15,234 nucleotides of DNA. Source: JASGDB01 sp049841315. Lineage in GTDB: Bacteria > Bacteroidota > Bacteroidia > Flavobacteriales > Weeksellaceae. Shown here one piece after another: positions 1 to 7,683 of the stretch; the first letter of the stretch is position 1, and every line of letters starts with the position of its first letter. The DNA is taken from positions 1-15,234 of the forward strand of contig JASGDB010000004.1 of NCBI GenBank assembly GCA_049841315.1, read 5' to 3'. Made by a program: the position numbers and the translations under genes. The notes under the pieces are model-generated. The model was given only the letters and a program-made list of their open reading frames with translations, was not told the origin of the DNA and ran no database searches.

Positions 1-213
1 ACTTCGTTCAGCGAAGATTGACTGTTTTTCTTTGCTGAGTGAAACGCCTTTGCGAACCTTATCACAGTCTGTTTGTTTATAAATTCTTTGCGAACTTTGC
101 GTTTGGAATTTTAATGCGTTTAGCCTAATAAACCACTAAGAAGTAACAATTATTTTATGTAAATCATTACATTTGTCCGTAAAACTTATCTAAAACTCAA
201 ATTTTTTAAACAA
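1..213. other. Intergenic leader with short repeated words
   Basis: No gene is visible here. It starts with a small hairpin (CTTCG at 2-6, CGAAG at 12-16). The word CTTTGCGAA occurs in similar contexts near 50 and 88 and is followed by CTTTGCGTTT near 97. Such short recurring words are typical of flavobacterial intergenic DNA. The downstream part holds the likely promoter of the permease gene. No riboswitch is recognised. Confidence 0.5.
168..175 (+). promoter_or_regulatory. Candidate -7 promoter element TACATTTG for the permease
   Basis: TACATTTG is an exact match to the Bacteroidota -7 consensus TAnnTTTG and lies 38 bases before the ATG at 214. No convincing -33 TTG is seen at the expected distance, so this is a candidate only. 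Confidence 0.45.
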
Positions 214-1884
214 ATGAATCAACTTTTCAGAAGAAAAACATATAGTGAAGGAGACCAACCTTCGGGATTATTGCGGGTACTGGGTGTTTGGGACATCGTA
301 TTTTTCGGAATTGCGGCGATTATCGGAGCCGGAAGTTTCAGTAGTTTGGGAGAAGCCGTTTTCAAAGGAGGTCCCGGTGTTATCCTGCTCTATTTAATCT
401 GTGGTTTTGCCTGTGCTTTCACAGCTTTGTGCTATGCGGAATTTGCAAGCCGGATTCCCACCGCAGGCTCTGCATACACCTACGCTTATGCAAGTTTCGG
501 GGAACTTATCGCATGGATTATCGGCTGGGCACTCATTATGGAATATTCTTTCGGAAATATTTATGTGGCGTTTTCATGGTCGGACTATTTCACGAGTTTT
601 CTGGAACGCCTCGGCTACCACATTCCCGATTATCTTACCTGCAGTTATTCCGAAGCAAAAAAAGCCTTTCACGGTGCCTCTACAAACCCGGAACTGCTCA
701 ATGCATGGAAAACCGCCCCTATCGTTGCCGGAATGAAATTCATCGTGGATATTCCTGCTCTTGTCATCAACGGACTGATTACTTGGCTCTGCTATCTCGG
801 AGTGAAGGAAAGCAAAGGCTTCAACAATGTGCTGGTGATTCTGAAACTTGCCGTTATCATTCTGGTCATTCTTGTCGGAATCCAATATATTTCCGTAGAA
901 AACTGGACTCCCGTAAATCCTGAAACCGGAATACAATCCTTTATGCCAAATGGTTTTGCCGGAGTGATGAGTGCTGTTTCGGGAGTATTTTTTGCTTATA
1001 TCGGTTTTGATGCGCTGAGTACGCTTTCCGAAGAAACCAAAAATCCGCAGAAAAACTTGCCGAGAGGGATGATTATTTCCCTTGTTCTCTGCACCGTAAT
1101 TTATATTGCTCTTACTCTTGTTTTAACAGGAATGGTAGATTACCGTAAATTCGACGGCGTGGGCGACCCGCTTTCGTTCATTTTTGCTTCAGGAAATGCC
1201 AATGTGGCATGGATGGAGCTTGTGGTGTCTTTTATTGCCATTATTGCAATCACGACTGTTCTTTTGGTTTTTCAAATGGGACAGCCGAGAATCTGGTACG
1301 CCATGAGCCGCGACGGACTGATGCCGAAAAAGTTTCTGGAAATTCACCCTAAACACAGAACGCCGTCTTATGCCACGATTGTTACCGGATTGGTCGTGGG
1401 GATTCCTATTCTTTTTACGGATAAAAGTTTCATACTGGATTTCACGAGTATAGGAACTATTTTCGCTTTTGTGCTGGTTTGTGGCGGTGTTTTAATGCTT
1501 CCGAGAAAGGAAAAGCTGAAAGGGAGATTTCATCTGCCTTACATCAATGCAAAATATATTTTCCCGGTGATTTTCTTGGGCGGATTGGTGTTTTTCTATT
1601 TCTGGCAACCGGAATTTTTCGCCAATCTGATGAACTGGAGTGATGAAACGGAGGGTGAATTCCGAATTTCGATTTTCTTTTATATTGTGATTAATCTTGT
1701 TTTGTGTGTGCTGGCTTTTTGGAAAAACCTTTCACTGATTCCGCTTATTGGGTTGAGTTCCTGCCTGTATCTTTTAACGGGAATGAGCCACAACAACTGG
1801 TTTTGGTTCGGATTGTGGTTTGCAGTCGGGCTGATTATCTATTTCCTTTACGGATACAAAAACAGTAGGTTGAGAAATTCATAA
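214..1884 (+). CDS. APC-superfamily amino acid permease (CAT-like)
   Basis: Inner-membrane secondary transporter, probably importing or exchanging amino acids; the substrate cannot be read from sequence. The 556-residue protein is hydrophobic throughout, with about 12-14 membrane segments. Residues 32-40 (GIAAIIGAG) correspond to the glycine-rich unwound part of helix 1 that binds the substrate amino and carboxyl groups in the APC fold. Residues 262-285 carry the family signature YIGFD followed by EETKNPQKNLPRG. Length and the extra C-terminal helices fit the cationic amino acid transporter (CAT/YfnA-like) branch. The residue after GAG is Ser41 where Ile or Val is more usual, a possible specificity difference. 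The gene stands alone between its own promoter and a terminator shared with the convergent neighbour. Family call is firm; substrate unknown. Confidence 0.93.
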   Translation: MNQLFRRKTYSEGDQPSGLLRVLGVWDIVFFGIAAIIGAGSFSSLGEAVFKGGPGVILLYLICGFACAFTALCYAEFASRIPTAGSAYTYAYASFGELIAWIIGWALIMEYSFGNIYVAFSWSDYFTSFLERLGYHIPDYLTCSYSEAKKAFHGASTNPELLNAWKTAPIVAGMKFIVDIPALVINGLITWLCYLGVKESKGFNNVLVILKLAVIILVILVGIQYISVENWTPVNPETGIQSFMPNGFAGVMSAVSGVFFAYIGFDALSTLSEETKNPQKNLPRGMIISLVLCTVIYIALTLVLTGMVDYRKFDGVGDPLSFIFASGNANVAWMELVVSFIAIIAITTVLLVFQMGQPRIWYAMSRDGLMPKKFLEIHPKHRTPSYATIVTGLVVGIPILFTDKSFILDFTSIGTIFAFVLVCGGVLMLPRKEKLKGRFHLPYINAKYIFPVIFLGGLVFFYFWQPEFFANLMNWSDETEGEFRISIFFYIVINLVLCVLAFWKNLSLIPLIGLSSCLYLLTGMSHNNWFWFGLWFAVGLIIYFLYGYKNSRLRNS

Positions 1885-1889
1885 AAAAC

Positions 1890-1918
1890 AAAGGCACTTG
1901 CGTTCTGCATGTGCCTTT
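1890..1918. terminator. Bidirectional hairpin terminator between convergent genes
   Basis: The stem AAAGGCAC-T-TGC (1890-1901) pairs with GCA-T-GTGCCTTT (1907-1918) around the loop GTTCT, with one T/T mismatch. An A-rich run precedes it and TTTT ends it, so it can act as an intrinsic terminator for the permease and, read on the other strand, for the SRPBCC gene. It sits in the 48-bp gap between two convergent stop codons. Confidence 0.8.
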
Positions 1919-1932
1919 TGTAGTATGATAAA

Positions 1933-2973
1933 CTATCTGTAAACAGGCAGTGTGATTTTCATATTCACGGGTTTTCCTTCTGCCGGAGCTTCCACAAAAG
2001 TCTGAATAACTTCCCCGTTTCTCATGGTGTCTCTTTTCGCTTTTTGCAGTAATTTCTGAATACTTCCGATTCTTCCCGAATAATCGCCTTTGTAGTAAAT
2101 AACATACGATTTTGAGGCATTCACCGTTCGGAAGCTGAAATTATTATCCGTAATCCCGATTCTTTTGGAAAGCGGAATTCCGTAAAAATACGACACTTCT
2201 TTATCCTTAAAATTCCCCGGACTGGTCATCAGCACAGGAAATCCGAATTCATCTTCATTTTTAGCCAAATCAACAGTGATATAGTTGTAAACCTTGTTAT
2301 GATTCATCACGATATTGCGGAAAAGCGCATCTTTTTTGTTGGAAGTGCTTACATTCACGCCCAAAAGAAGCTGTCCTTCCATATTTTCTACCATCATGCT
2401 GTCGTATTTTATGGATGCGAGCATATTGCTTTTTTCCACTTTACTGCTCAGGAGATTGTGAAGATTCGTCATGCTTTTGTCTAAATTTTCCACAAAAACA
2501 TCTTCTGTCCAGAAATTAACGGAACGTTTCAGCAGAGGCTGTTTCGGGGTATGAACGTCCCAAACGATTCTTGTTTTTTTATCAGAAAGCGGAATAAATC
2601 GAATATCAATCTGGGACGGATTGGATTTTTTACTTTCAAAAAGTTCATATTTCAATGCTTTCCCCGGGTTTTCGGAGCGGATGAACATTTCGCCGTAGCG
2701 GTTCTTTTCCCTGTCGTGAAAGCTGATGGCACTTCCCATTCCTTCATAAGGCTGATAATAATCGATTCCCATGGTTTTGGAAGCGGAAAAATAATTATTC
2801 CACCGTGTAAAATTCTGAAAATTGTTAAACTGCGAAAACACCTTATCCACAGGATAATTCACCTCTTTCTGTACCGTAAAGTTCTTGCTTTCATCAGCAA
2901 AAAAATACATTGCCAAAGAATAAATCCCCAAAAGAACGGCAACAGTGATAAAAACAATTCTAATCCAACGCAT
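1933..2973 (-). CDS. Membrane-anchored SRPBCC protein with GyrI-like C-terminal domain
   Basis: Function unknown. With the chosen start the product has 346 residues. A single N-terminal membrane anchor (about 3-24) is followed by a polyketide-cyclase/START-like SRPBCC domain (about 32-175); the segment around VNYPVDKVFSQFNNFQNFTRWN is typical of the first strand and helices of that fold. The C-terminal part (about 190-346) resembles GyrI/AraC effector-binding domains. This architecture, without a DNA-binding domain, is common in Flavobacteriia and suggests a small-ligand-binding periplasmic or membrane-facing protein. I chose the ATG at 2973 because the only upstream in-frame start is a TTG at 2991, and the sequence between them contains a -7 promoter element. 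The gene is convergent with the permease and divergent from the HAD gene. Confidence 0.75.
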   Translation of the reverse strand: MRWIRIVFITVAVLLGIYSLAMYFFADESKNFTVQKEVNYPVDKVFSQFNNFQNFTRWNNYFSASKTMGIDYYQPYEGMGSAISFHDREKNRYGEMFIRSENPGKALKYELFESKKSNPSQIDIRFIPLSDKKTRIVWDVHTPKQPLLKRSVNFWTEDVFVENLDKSMTNLHNLLSSKVEKSNMLASIKYDSMMVENMEGQLLLGVNVSTSNKKDALFRNIVMNHNKVYNYITVDLAKNEDEFGFPVLMTSPGNFKDKEVSYFYGIPLSKRIGITDNNFSFRTVNASKSYVIYYKGDYSGRIGSIQKLLQKAKRDTMRNGEVIQTFVEAPAEGKPVNMKITLPVYR

Positions 2974-2977
2974 AGTG

Positions 2978-2985
2978 CAAAAATA
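2978..2985 (-). promoter_or_regulatory. Candidate -7 element TATTTTTG directly before the SRPBCC start
   Basis: On the minus strand TATTTTTG matches TAnnTTTG and ends only four bases before the ATG at 2973. If used, transcription would begin at or next to the start codon, giving a leaderless or nearly leaderless mRNA. No clear -33 TTG is present, so confidence is limited. Confidence 0.35.
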
Positions 2986-3103
2986 GGACAAATTTTAATA
3001 ATTAATTTTTGAATTTGATATTTATAGATAGATTTTTCAGACCTTTTTTTGAATATTTTTCAACATCGAGGGATTTTTGAAGGGATTTTAATCTGAAATA
3101 ACG

Positions 3104-3111
3104 TAATTTTG
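3104..3111 (+). promoter_or_regulatory. Candidate -7 element TAATTTTG for the HAD-dehydrogenase operon
   Basis: TAATTTTG matches TAnnTTTG exactly and lies 20 bases before the ATG at 3132. A TTG at 3077-3079 could be the -33 element, though the spacing of 24 bases is slightly long. Confidence 0.5.
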
Positions 3112-3131
3112 CCGCTTCAAATTTATACAGA

Positions 3132-3533
3132 ATGGAATTAGAATACAAAGACCATTTAAGCCCGATGCTGAAAGGAGATATCAAGAATTATCTGATTGAT
3201 ATCGACGGCACTATTACCGATGATATCCCGAATGAAGAACCGGAAAGAATGATTACCTGCGAACCCTATCCGGATGCGCTGGAAACCATTAACCGCTGGT
3301 ACGACCAGGGACATCTTATTTGTTTTTTCACTTCCAGAACTGAAGATTTGAAACAAATTACCATCGACTGGCTGGATAAACACGGGTTTAAATACCACAG
3401 CGTTCTCTGCGGAAAACCTCGTGGCGGAAATTACCACTGGATTGATAACCACCTTGTAAAAGCCACCCGATACAAAGGAAAATTCACGGATATGGTGGAA
3501 AAAAACGTTACCATAGAAGTTTTTAAAGATTAA
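3132..3533 (+). CDS. Small HAD-like hydrolase (often labelled phosphoheptose isomerase)
   Basis: A 133-residue capless HAD-fold protein. Visible motifs: D23-I-D25-G-T (motif I, nucleophile Asp23 and acid/base Asp25), F-F-T67-S-R (motif II), a lysine at 95 in the CGKPRGG segment (likely motif III), and W-I-D105-N (motif IV acidic residue). All catalytic positions are present, so it is probably an active phosphatase. Homologues in flavobacteria are often annotated as phosphoheptose isomerase, a name the HAD motifs do not support. Its stop codon overlaps the ATG of the following phosphoglycerate dehydrogenase (TAATG), so the two are probably translationally coupled. That context hints at a phosphorylated small-molecule substrate, perhaps linked to serine synthesis, but nothing in the sequence proves it. 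Confidence 0.85.
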   Translation: MELEYKDHLSPMLKGDIKNYLIDIDGTITDDIPNEEPERMITCEPYPDALETINRWYDQGHLICFFTSRTEDLKQITIDWLDKHGFKYHSVLCGKPRGGNYHWIDNHLVKATRYKGKFTDMVEKNVTIEVFKD

Positions 3534-4498
3534 TGACGATGAAAATACTGGCAAACGACGGCTTGGACCAATCCGGAATTGATGCGCTTACCCAACAGGG
3601 ATTTGAAGTCATCACGACCAAAGTTCCTCAGGAATCGCTGAAAGATTTCATCAATGAACATCAGGTGAGAACCGTTCTGGTAAGAAGCGCAACCCAAATC
3701 AGAAAAGAGCTTATCGACGAGTGCCCGTGTCTGGAAATTATCGGACGAGGCGGCGTGGGAATGGATAATATCGATGTGGAATACGCCCGTTCCAAAGGAA
3801 TCCACGTAATCAATACTCCGTCAGCTTCTTCGGCTTCCGTGGCGGAGCTGGTGTTTGCGCATCTGTTCAGCGGTGCACGTTTTCTGGAAGATTCCAACCG
3901 GAAAATGCCTTTAGTCGGTGATACTCAATTCGCAGAACTGAAAAAAAGCTATTCCAAAGGAATCGAACTTCGCGGAAAAACCATCGGCATCGTGGGAATG
4001 GGAAGAATCGGACAGGAAGTTGCCAAAATCGCTTTAGGATTGGGCATGAGGGTGATTGCCGCCGACAGCAATATCGGAAAAGCAAGTATCAAAGTAGATT
4101 TTTACAACAAACAGTTCATCAATGTTGAAATAGAAACAGAACCGCTGAGTGACGTAATTATCCATTCCGATTTCATTACCCTGCACGTTCCTGCTCAGAA
4201 AGGCGGATACATGATTGGGAAAAACGAATTCGATAAAATGAAAAAAGGAGTTGCCGTTATCAACTGTTCCAGAGGCGGAGTAATCGATGAAAACGCACTG
4301 ATAGAAGCCCTGAACAGCGGACAGGTTTCCTTTGCCGGATTGGATGTTTTTGAAAACGAGCCTGTTCCCTCAAGAGCGATTCTCGAGCATCCTAAAATTT
4401 CACTGACACCGCATGTGGGAGCATCTACCGTAGAGGCGCAGGACAGAATCGGGCTTTCGCTGGCGGAGCAGATTTGTTCTATATTGAAAGTTCAATAA
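3533..4498 (+). CDS. serA: D-3-phosphoglycerate dehydrogenase, short form
   Basis: Member of the D-isomer-specific 2-hydroxyacid dehydrogenase family; the likely reaction is NAD-dependent oxidation of 3-phosphoglycerate, first step of L-serine synthesis. The 321-residue protein has the flavodoxin-like substrate domain split around a Rossmann domain: GRGGVGMDNID (71-81), dinucleotide-binding GMGRIG (155-160), Asp178 at the end of the second strand (NAD preference), and the catalytic triad Arg247 (NCSRGG), Glu276 (ENEP) and His294 (TPHVGAST). It lacks the C-terminal ACT regulatory domain of E. coli SerA, so serine feedback by that route is unlikely. The first ATG overlaps the upstream stop by one base; an alternative start is the ATG at 3539 (protein MKILANDG), the more usual N-terminus. 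Another 2-hydroxyacid substrate remains possible. Confidence 0.87.
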   Translation: MTMKILANDGLDQSGIDALTQQGFEVITTKVPQESLKDFINEHQVRTVLVRSATQIRKELIDECPCLEIIGRGGVGMDNIDVEYARSKGIHVINTPSASSASVAELVFAHLFSGARFLEDSNRKMPLVGDTQFAELKKSYSKGIELRGKTIGIVGMGRIGQEVAKIALGLGMRVIAADSNIGKASIKVDFYNKQFINVEIETEPLSDVIIHSDFITLHVPAQKGGYMIGKNEFDKMKKGVAVINCSRGGVIDENALIEALNSGQVSFAGLDVFENEPVPSRAILEHPKISLTPHVGASTVEAQDRIGLSLAEQICSILKVQ

Positions 4499-4849
4499 GA
4501 GTGCTACATTTCGATAAAAATCCCCACTAATAAATTGATTATTAATTCTTTTGTCTTGAAATAAAAGAACAGGAATTTAGAATTTATAGATAAATGTTAA
4601 TTTTAAAATCCACTGTTTTTGTCGAAGAACCAAAATTTTTAGCAATAAAATTTAAACATCCTAATTCTAAGAATTTTATCTTCTAAAAACCAGCTTTCTG
4701 TGAATACCGATTTTTTAAATTAAAAAAAACGAATGTCCGTATTAGGGCTTATCGTTAAAAAATTTTACAGGTAAAGAAAAATACAAAAATGATTTTATCT
4801 TTCATTTTAAAATTTTACTTTTGATAAAAAAACAAAATAAATTTTTGAA
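4499..4849. other. AT-rich 351-bp gap without a gene
   Basis: No open reading frame with coding character is visible on either strand. It contains a short palindrome (AATTCT-A-AGAATT, 4663-4675), a half-site TTTTACAG at 4763-4770 resembling one arm of the operator at 9576-9595 but without the other arm, and the promoter for the lipoprotein gene near its end. No strong intrinsic terminator after serA is seen. Confidence 0.5.
4816..4823 (+). promoter_or_regulatory. Candidate -7 element TACTTTTG for the lipoprotein gene
   Basis: TACTTTTG fits TAnnTTTG exactly and lies 26 bases before the ATG at 4850. A -33 TTG is not evident in the very AT-rich upstream sequence. Confidence 0.45.
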
Positions 4850-5320
4850 ATGAAATCAGCTGTATCAATTTTTACGATAATATTTCTGCTAAGTACTTTG
4901 ATGTATTCCTGTAAAAAAGAAACGAAACATGACGAAAATACTTTGCAGAACGGCATTGACTCCGCAATTACTTCCTCCGAAAACGAAACGTTCCGACTTG
5001 AACCGCTTCCGGAACAAGCCGACACAGGGAAAACGGTTTTTACTTCCGGCGGAAATACCGTCATCAGTTTTGATACTCAGGCAAACCTCGGAATGATTAA
5101 AATAAACGGAAAAGAGTACATCCTCGACCATTTGGAATTTTCCGAAAACAATTATCAGATTACGGGCGAAGGCATTACCATTACCGCAGAAAACGGAAAT
5201 TTTCAGGAAATGGAATCCGACTGTCTTTACGGAACTTTCCCTGAAATCAGTGTAAATTTTAACAATACCGTTTCTAAATTTACCGATATAAAAGTGCAGG
5301 ACTGCCCGAACTACAACTAA
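4850..5320 (+). CDS. Small putative lipoprotein of unknown function
   Basis: A 156-residue protein I cannot assign to a family. The N-terminus is a lipoprotein signal peptide: Lys2, a hydrophobic stretch (about 4-18) and a lipobox-like Met-Tyr-Ser-Cys with Cys21 as the lipidated residue, followed by Lys-Lys. Residues 22-60 are polar, acidic and probably a flexible tether. Residues 62-156 look beta-rich, with many alternating polar/hydrophobic stretches and glycine turns, and contain two further cysteines (in SDCLYG and QDCPNYN) that could form a disulfide outside the cytoplasm. It has its own promoter and the next gene follows after 37 bases, so the two may be co-transcribed. Confidence 0.8.
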   Translation: MKSAVSIFTIIFLLSTLMYSCKKETKHDENTLQNGIDSAITSSENETFRLEPLPEQADTGKTVFTSGGNTVISFDTQANLGMIKINGKEYILDHLEFSENNYQITGEGITITAENGNFQEMESDCLYGTFPEISVNFNNTVSKFTDIKVQDCPNYN

Positions 5321-5357
5321 ATTCCCGAATTTATCAACTGTAAAAGACCAAAGCACG

Positions 5358-6512
5358 ATGATGAAAGCTGTATCCGTACAGAATGAAAATACCAAAAAAG
5401 AATTTCTGGAATTTCCGGCAAGACTTTACAAAAACGATAAAAATTATATCCGCCCTTTGGATAAAGATATTGAAGATGTTTTTAATCCCGAAAAAAATAA
5501 ATTTTTCCGCAACGGCGAATGCGAAAGATTTTTATTTAAAAATGAAAAAAACGAAACCGTAGCGAAAGTTGCAGTCTTCATCAACAAAAAATATGACCAG
5601 GAGCAACCAACCGGCGGAATCGGATTTTTCGACTGTATCAATGACCAGAAAACTGCGGATTTTATTTTTGATTTCTGTAAAAAATGGCTTCAGAACAAAG
5701 GAATGGAAGCGATGGACGGAAGCATTAATTTCGGGGAACGGGATAAATTCTGGGGCATTCTTACAGAAGGTTTCACCGAACCTTTATACGGAATGAATTA
5801 CAATTTTCCGTACTACAAAGATTTGTTTGAAAACTACGGTTTTAAAGTCTACTTCAATCAGTTGTGCTACACACGCTCGGTTCACGGTGAGGTTTCGCGG
5901 GTTTTTACGGTGATGCACGCAAAACATTCCCAAAACCCGGCAATTTCCGCCAAGAGAATGACCAAAAACCGGCTTGAAAAATTTGCTTCCGATTTCACGG
6001 AAATTTACAACAGCGCATGGGCAGGCCACGTAGGCGGAAAACAAATGGAAGAATCCAAAGTCCTGAAAATGTTCCGCCAGATGAAACCCGTTCTGAACGA
6101 GCATATCTCATGGTTCATCTACGAAAACGAAAAACCGATTGCGATGTGGATTAATATTCCCGACCTCAACCAATGGTTCAAACACCTGAACGGAAAATTC
6201 GGAATCTGGCAGAAACTGAAATTTCTCTGGATTAAAAATTTTAAGAAAAATACGAAAATGGTCGGACTGGTTTTCGGCGTAATTCCCGAATGGCAACGCA
6301 CCGGAATCGACGGCTATATGATTTGGGAAGGCACACAGCACCTGAGAAAACATACCGATTTTGAAATTACCGAATTGCAATGGATTGGCGATTTCAACCC
6401 GAAAATGATGAAGATTGCCGAGAATTTAGACACGACTGTTACGAGGAAACTGACGACTTACCGCTATCTTTTTGACAGGGAAAAGGAGTTTGTGAGACAT
6501 CGGGCTTTGTAA
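5358..6512 (+). CDS. GNAT-like N-acetyltransferase-fold protein
   Basis: A 384-residue cytoplasmic protein resembling long GNAT-related (YghO-like) proteins found across Bacteroidota. The N-terminal half includes a strand-turn segment with GGIGFFDCIND followed by an amphipathic helix, and a conserved-looking DGSINFGERDKFWG segment at about 120-135. The C-terminal half (about 200-384) has the order expected of a GNAT domain: a helix ending in NSAWAGHVGG, a strand WFIYENEKPIAMWINIPD, a strand VGLVFGVIPEWQRTGID where the acetyl-CoA pyrophosphate loop would lie, then ELQWIGDFNPKMMKIAENL. The R-x-x-G-x-G/A loop is only partly kept (QRTGIDG), so catalytic activity is uncertain. Start is ATG at 5358; a second ATG follows directly at 5361. 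The substrate is unknown. Confidence 0.72.
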   Translation: MMKAVSVQNENTKKEFLEFPARLYKNDKNYIRPLDKDIEDVFNPEKNKFFRNGECERFLFKNEKNETVAKVAVFINKKYDQEQPTGGIGFFDCINDQKTADFIFDFCKKWLQNKGMEAMDGSINFGERDKFWGILTEGFTEPLYGMNYNFPYYKDLFENYGFKVYFNQLCYTRSVHGEVSRVFTVMHAKHSQNPAISAKRMTKNRLEKFASDFTEIYNSAWAGHVGGKQMEESKVLKMFRQMKPVLNEHISWFIYENEKPIAMWINIPDLNQWFKHLNGKFGIWQKLKFLWIKNFKKNTKMVGLVFGVIPEWQRTGIDGYMIWEGTQHLRKHTDFEITELQWIGDFNPKMMKIAENLDTTVTRKLTTYRYLFDREKEFVRHRAL

Positions 6513-6550
6513 GGAGTTTGAAGCGGTTTGAAATGGTTTGAGAGTTTGAT
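6511..6550. repeat. 10-bp imperfect tandem repeat (AAnnGGTTTG)
   Basis: Starting at the stop codon of the GNAT-like gene, units of ten bases (6511-6520, 6521-6530, 6531-6540 and a partial fourth) share the pattern AAnnGGTTTG or close to it. The four units follow each other without gaps. Confidence 0.6.
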
Positions 6551-6572
6551 ATTATTAAAAACCACCCCGTCA

Positions 6573-6612
6573 AATCCGCCGCCGCGGATTCGCCACCCCT
6601 CCAGAGGAGGGG
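6573..6612. terminator. Paired GC-rich hairpins between convergent genes
   Basis: Two hairpins lie in tandem. AATCCGC (6573-6579) pairs with GCGGATT (6584-6590), and CCCCTCC (6596-6602) pairs with GGAGGGG (6606-6612) around the loop AGA. They are much richer in GC than the surroundings and sit between the ends of the GNAT-like gene and metF, where a bidirectional transcription barrier is expected. There is no clean T-run, so the element may be a dispersed repeat that doubles as a terminator. Confidence 0.5.
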
Positions 6613-6652
6613 AATATTCCGTACGTACATTGCGAACTCGTATCCGAAACCC

Positions 6653-6688
6653 ACTTGGCTCTTTTTACTTTTTACTTGGCTCTTTTAC
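6653..6688. repeat. Direct repeat ACTTGGCTCTTTTTAC overlapping the metF end
   Basis: ACTTGGCTCTTTTTAC (6653-6668) recurs as ACTTGGCTCTTTTAC (6674-6688), separated by five bases. The second copy runs over the metF stop codon (6685-6687), so part of the repeat is coding. Confidence 0.6.
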
Positions 6689-7641
6689 AACACTTCTCTC
6701 CCTATTTTCAAAATATTATCACTCTTCCCCATCGAATAAAAATGCAGCACCGGAACTCCGAAATCTAAAAGCTCCTTACACTGCTTGATGCACCATTCAA
6801 CCCCAATTTCTTTTACCGATTTGTTGTCTTTCGCTTTGGCAACGGCGATGACTAAATCATTCGGAATATCCACTTTGAAGCGGTGCGGAATCATACTTAA
6901 CTGATTTTTCGTTACCAATGGTTTTATTCCCGGAATAATCGGAACATTGATGCCTTCTTCACGGCATTTTTTTACAAAATCAAAAAATTTCTGATTGTCG
7001 AAAAACATCTGCGTTACGATATAATCTGCTCCTGCTTCCACTTTCTTTTTTAAATGATGAATATCCTGCGAAAAACTCGCCGCTTCCATGTGTTTTTCGG
7101 GATAACCGGCAACTCCGATGCAGAAATTGGTAGGAGAAGAATTTTCAATGCTTTCGTCTATATAATTCCCCGAGTTCATCGCCTGAATCTGCTTTACCAA
7201 ATCGCTTGCGTGAGTGTGTCCGTTTTTTTCCGGTTTAAAATAAATTTCTGTTTTCACCGCATCACCGCGCAAAGCAACCACATTTTCGATTCCCAGAAAA
7301 TCCAAATCTATCAGAAAATTTTCCGTGTCTTCTTTATCAAAACCACCGCACAAAATATGCGGAACGGCATCTACTTTATATTTGTTCTGAATCGCCGCAC
7401 AAATCCCGACGGTTCCGGGACGTTTTCTGACAACACGTTTTTCCAAAAGTCCGTTTTCTCTTTCGATGTATTCGTATTCTTCCCGATGATAGGTAACATC
7501 GATGAATGCAGGGTTAAACTCCATTAACGGGTCTATCGAATCAAAAATGGACTGGATATTCTGCCCTTTCAAAGGCGGAAGGATTTCAAAGGAAAAAAGT
7601 GTTTTTCCCGCGGCGTTTTTTATGTGTTCTGTTATTTTCAT
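6685..7641 (-). CDS. metF: 5,10-methylenetetrahydrofolate reductase
   Basis: Flavin-dependent reduction of 5,10-methylene- to 5-methyltetrahydrofolate, the methyl donor for methionine synthase. The 318-residue product is a full-length single-domain bacterial MetF (TIM barrel). Seen motifs: SFE19ILPP near the N-terminus, with Glu19 equivalent to the catalytic Glu28 of E. coli MetF; VTYH (49-52); ALRGD127 (equivalent to Asp120, flavin contact); GVAGYPE; and VTQMFFD, containing the folate-contacting Gln. The ATG at 7641 is supported because SFEILPP lies at the expected distance. It follows metH on the same strand but is separated from it by the phosphoribosyltransferase and a small exported-protein gene. 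The first 19 codons and leader are duplicated at 9610-9702. Its own promoter is not clear; TA-AAC-TTTG in the leader has one base too many for the consensus. Confidence 0.95.
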   Translation of the reverse strand: MKITEHIKNAAGKTLFSFEILPPLKGQNIQSIFDSIDPLMEFNPAFIDVTYHREEYEYIERENGLLEKRVVRKRPGTVGICAAIQNKYKVDAVPHILCGGFDKEDTENFLIDLDFLGIENVVALRGDAVKTEIYFKPEKNGHTHASDLVKQIQAMNSGNYIDESIENSSPTNFCIGVAGYPEKHMEAASFSQDIHHLKKKVEAGADYIVTQMFFDNQKFFDFVKKCREEGINVPIIPGIKPLVTKNQLSMIPHRFKVDIPNDLVIAVAKAKDNKSVKEIGVEWCIKQCKELLDFGVPVLHFYSMGKSDNILKIGREVL

Positions 7642-7675
7642 AGTATTTTTTGTTCAAAGTTTAAGGTTTAAAGTT
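7584..7675 (-). repeat. Direct repeat copy A: metF 5' end plus leader
   Basis: Ninety-two bases covering metF codons 1-19 and the leader recur at 9610-9702, in the same orientation, about 2,026 bases away. Over the coding part (58 bases) only two bases differ; the leader has a short region of mismatches and one indel. The leader itself is made of related short words (variants of GTTTAAAGTTCAAGG). Confidence 0.9.
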
Positions 7676-7683
7676 CAAGGTTT

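Noticed and set aside
4763..4770. TTTTACAG upstream of the lipoprotein gene as a further operator site
   Set aside because: Only one arm is present, and an 8-base AT-rich match is expected by chance in a region this AT-rich.
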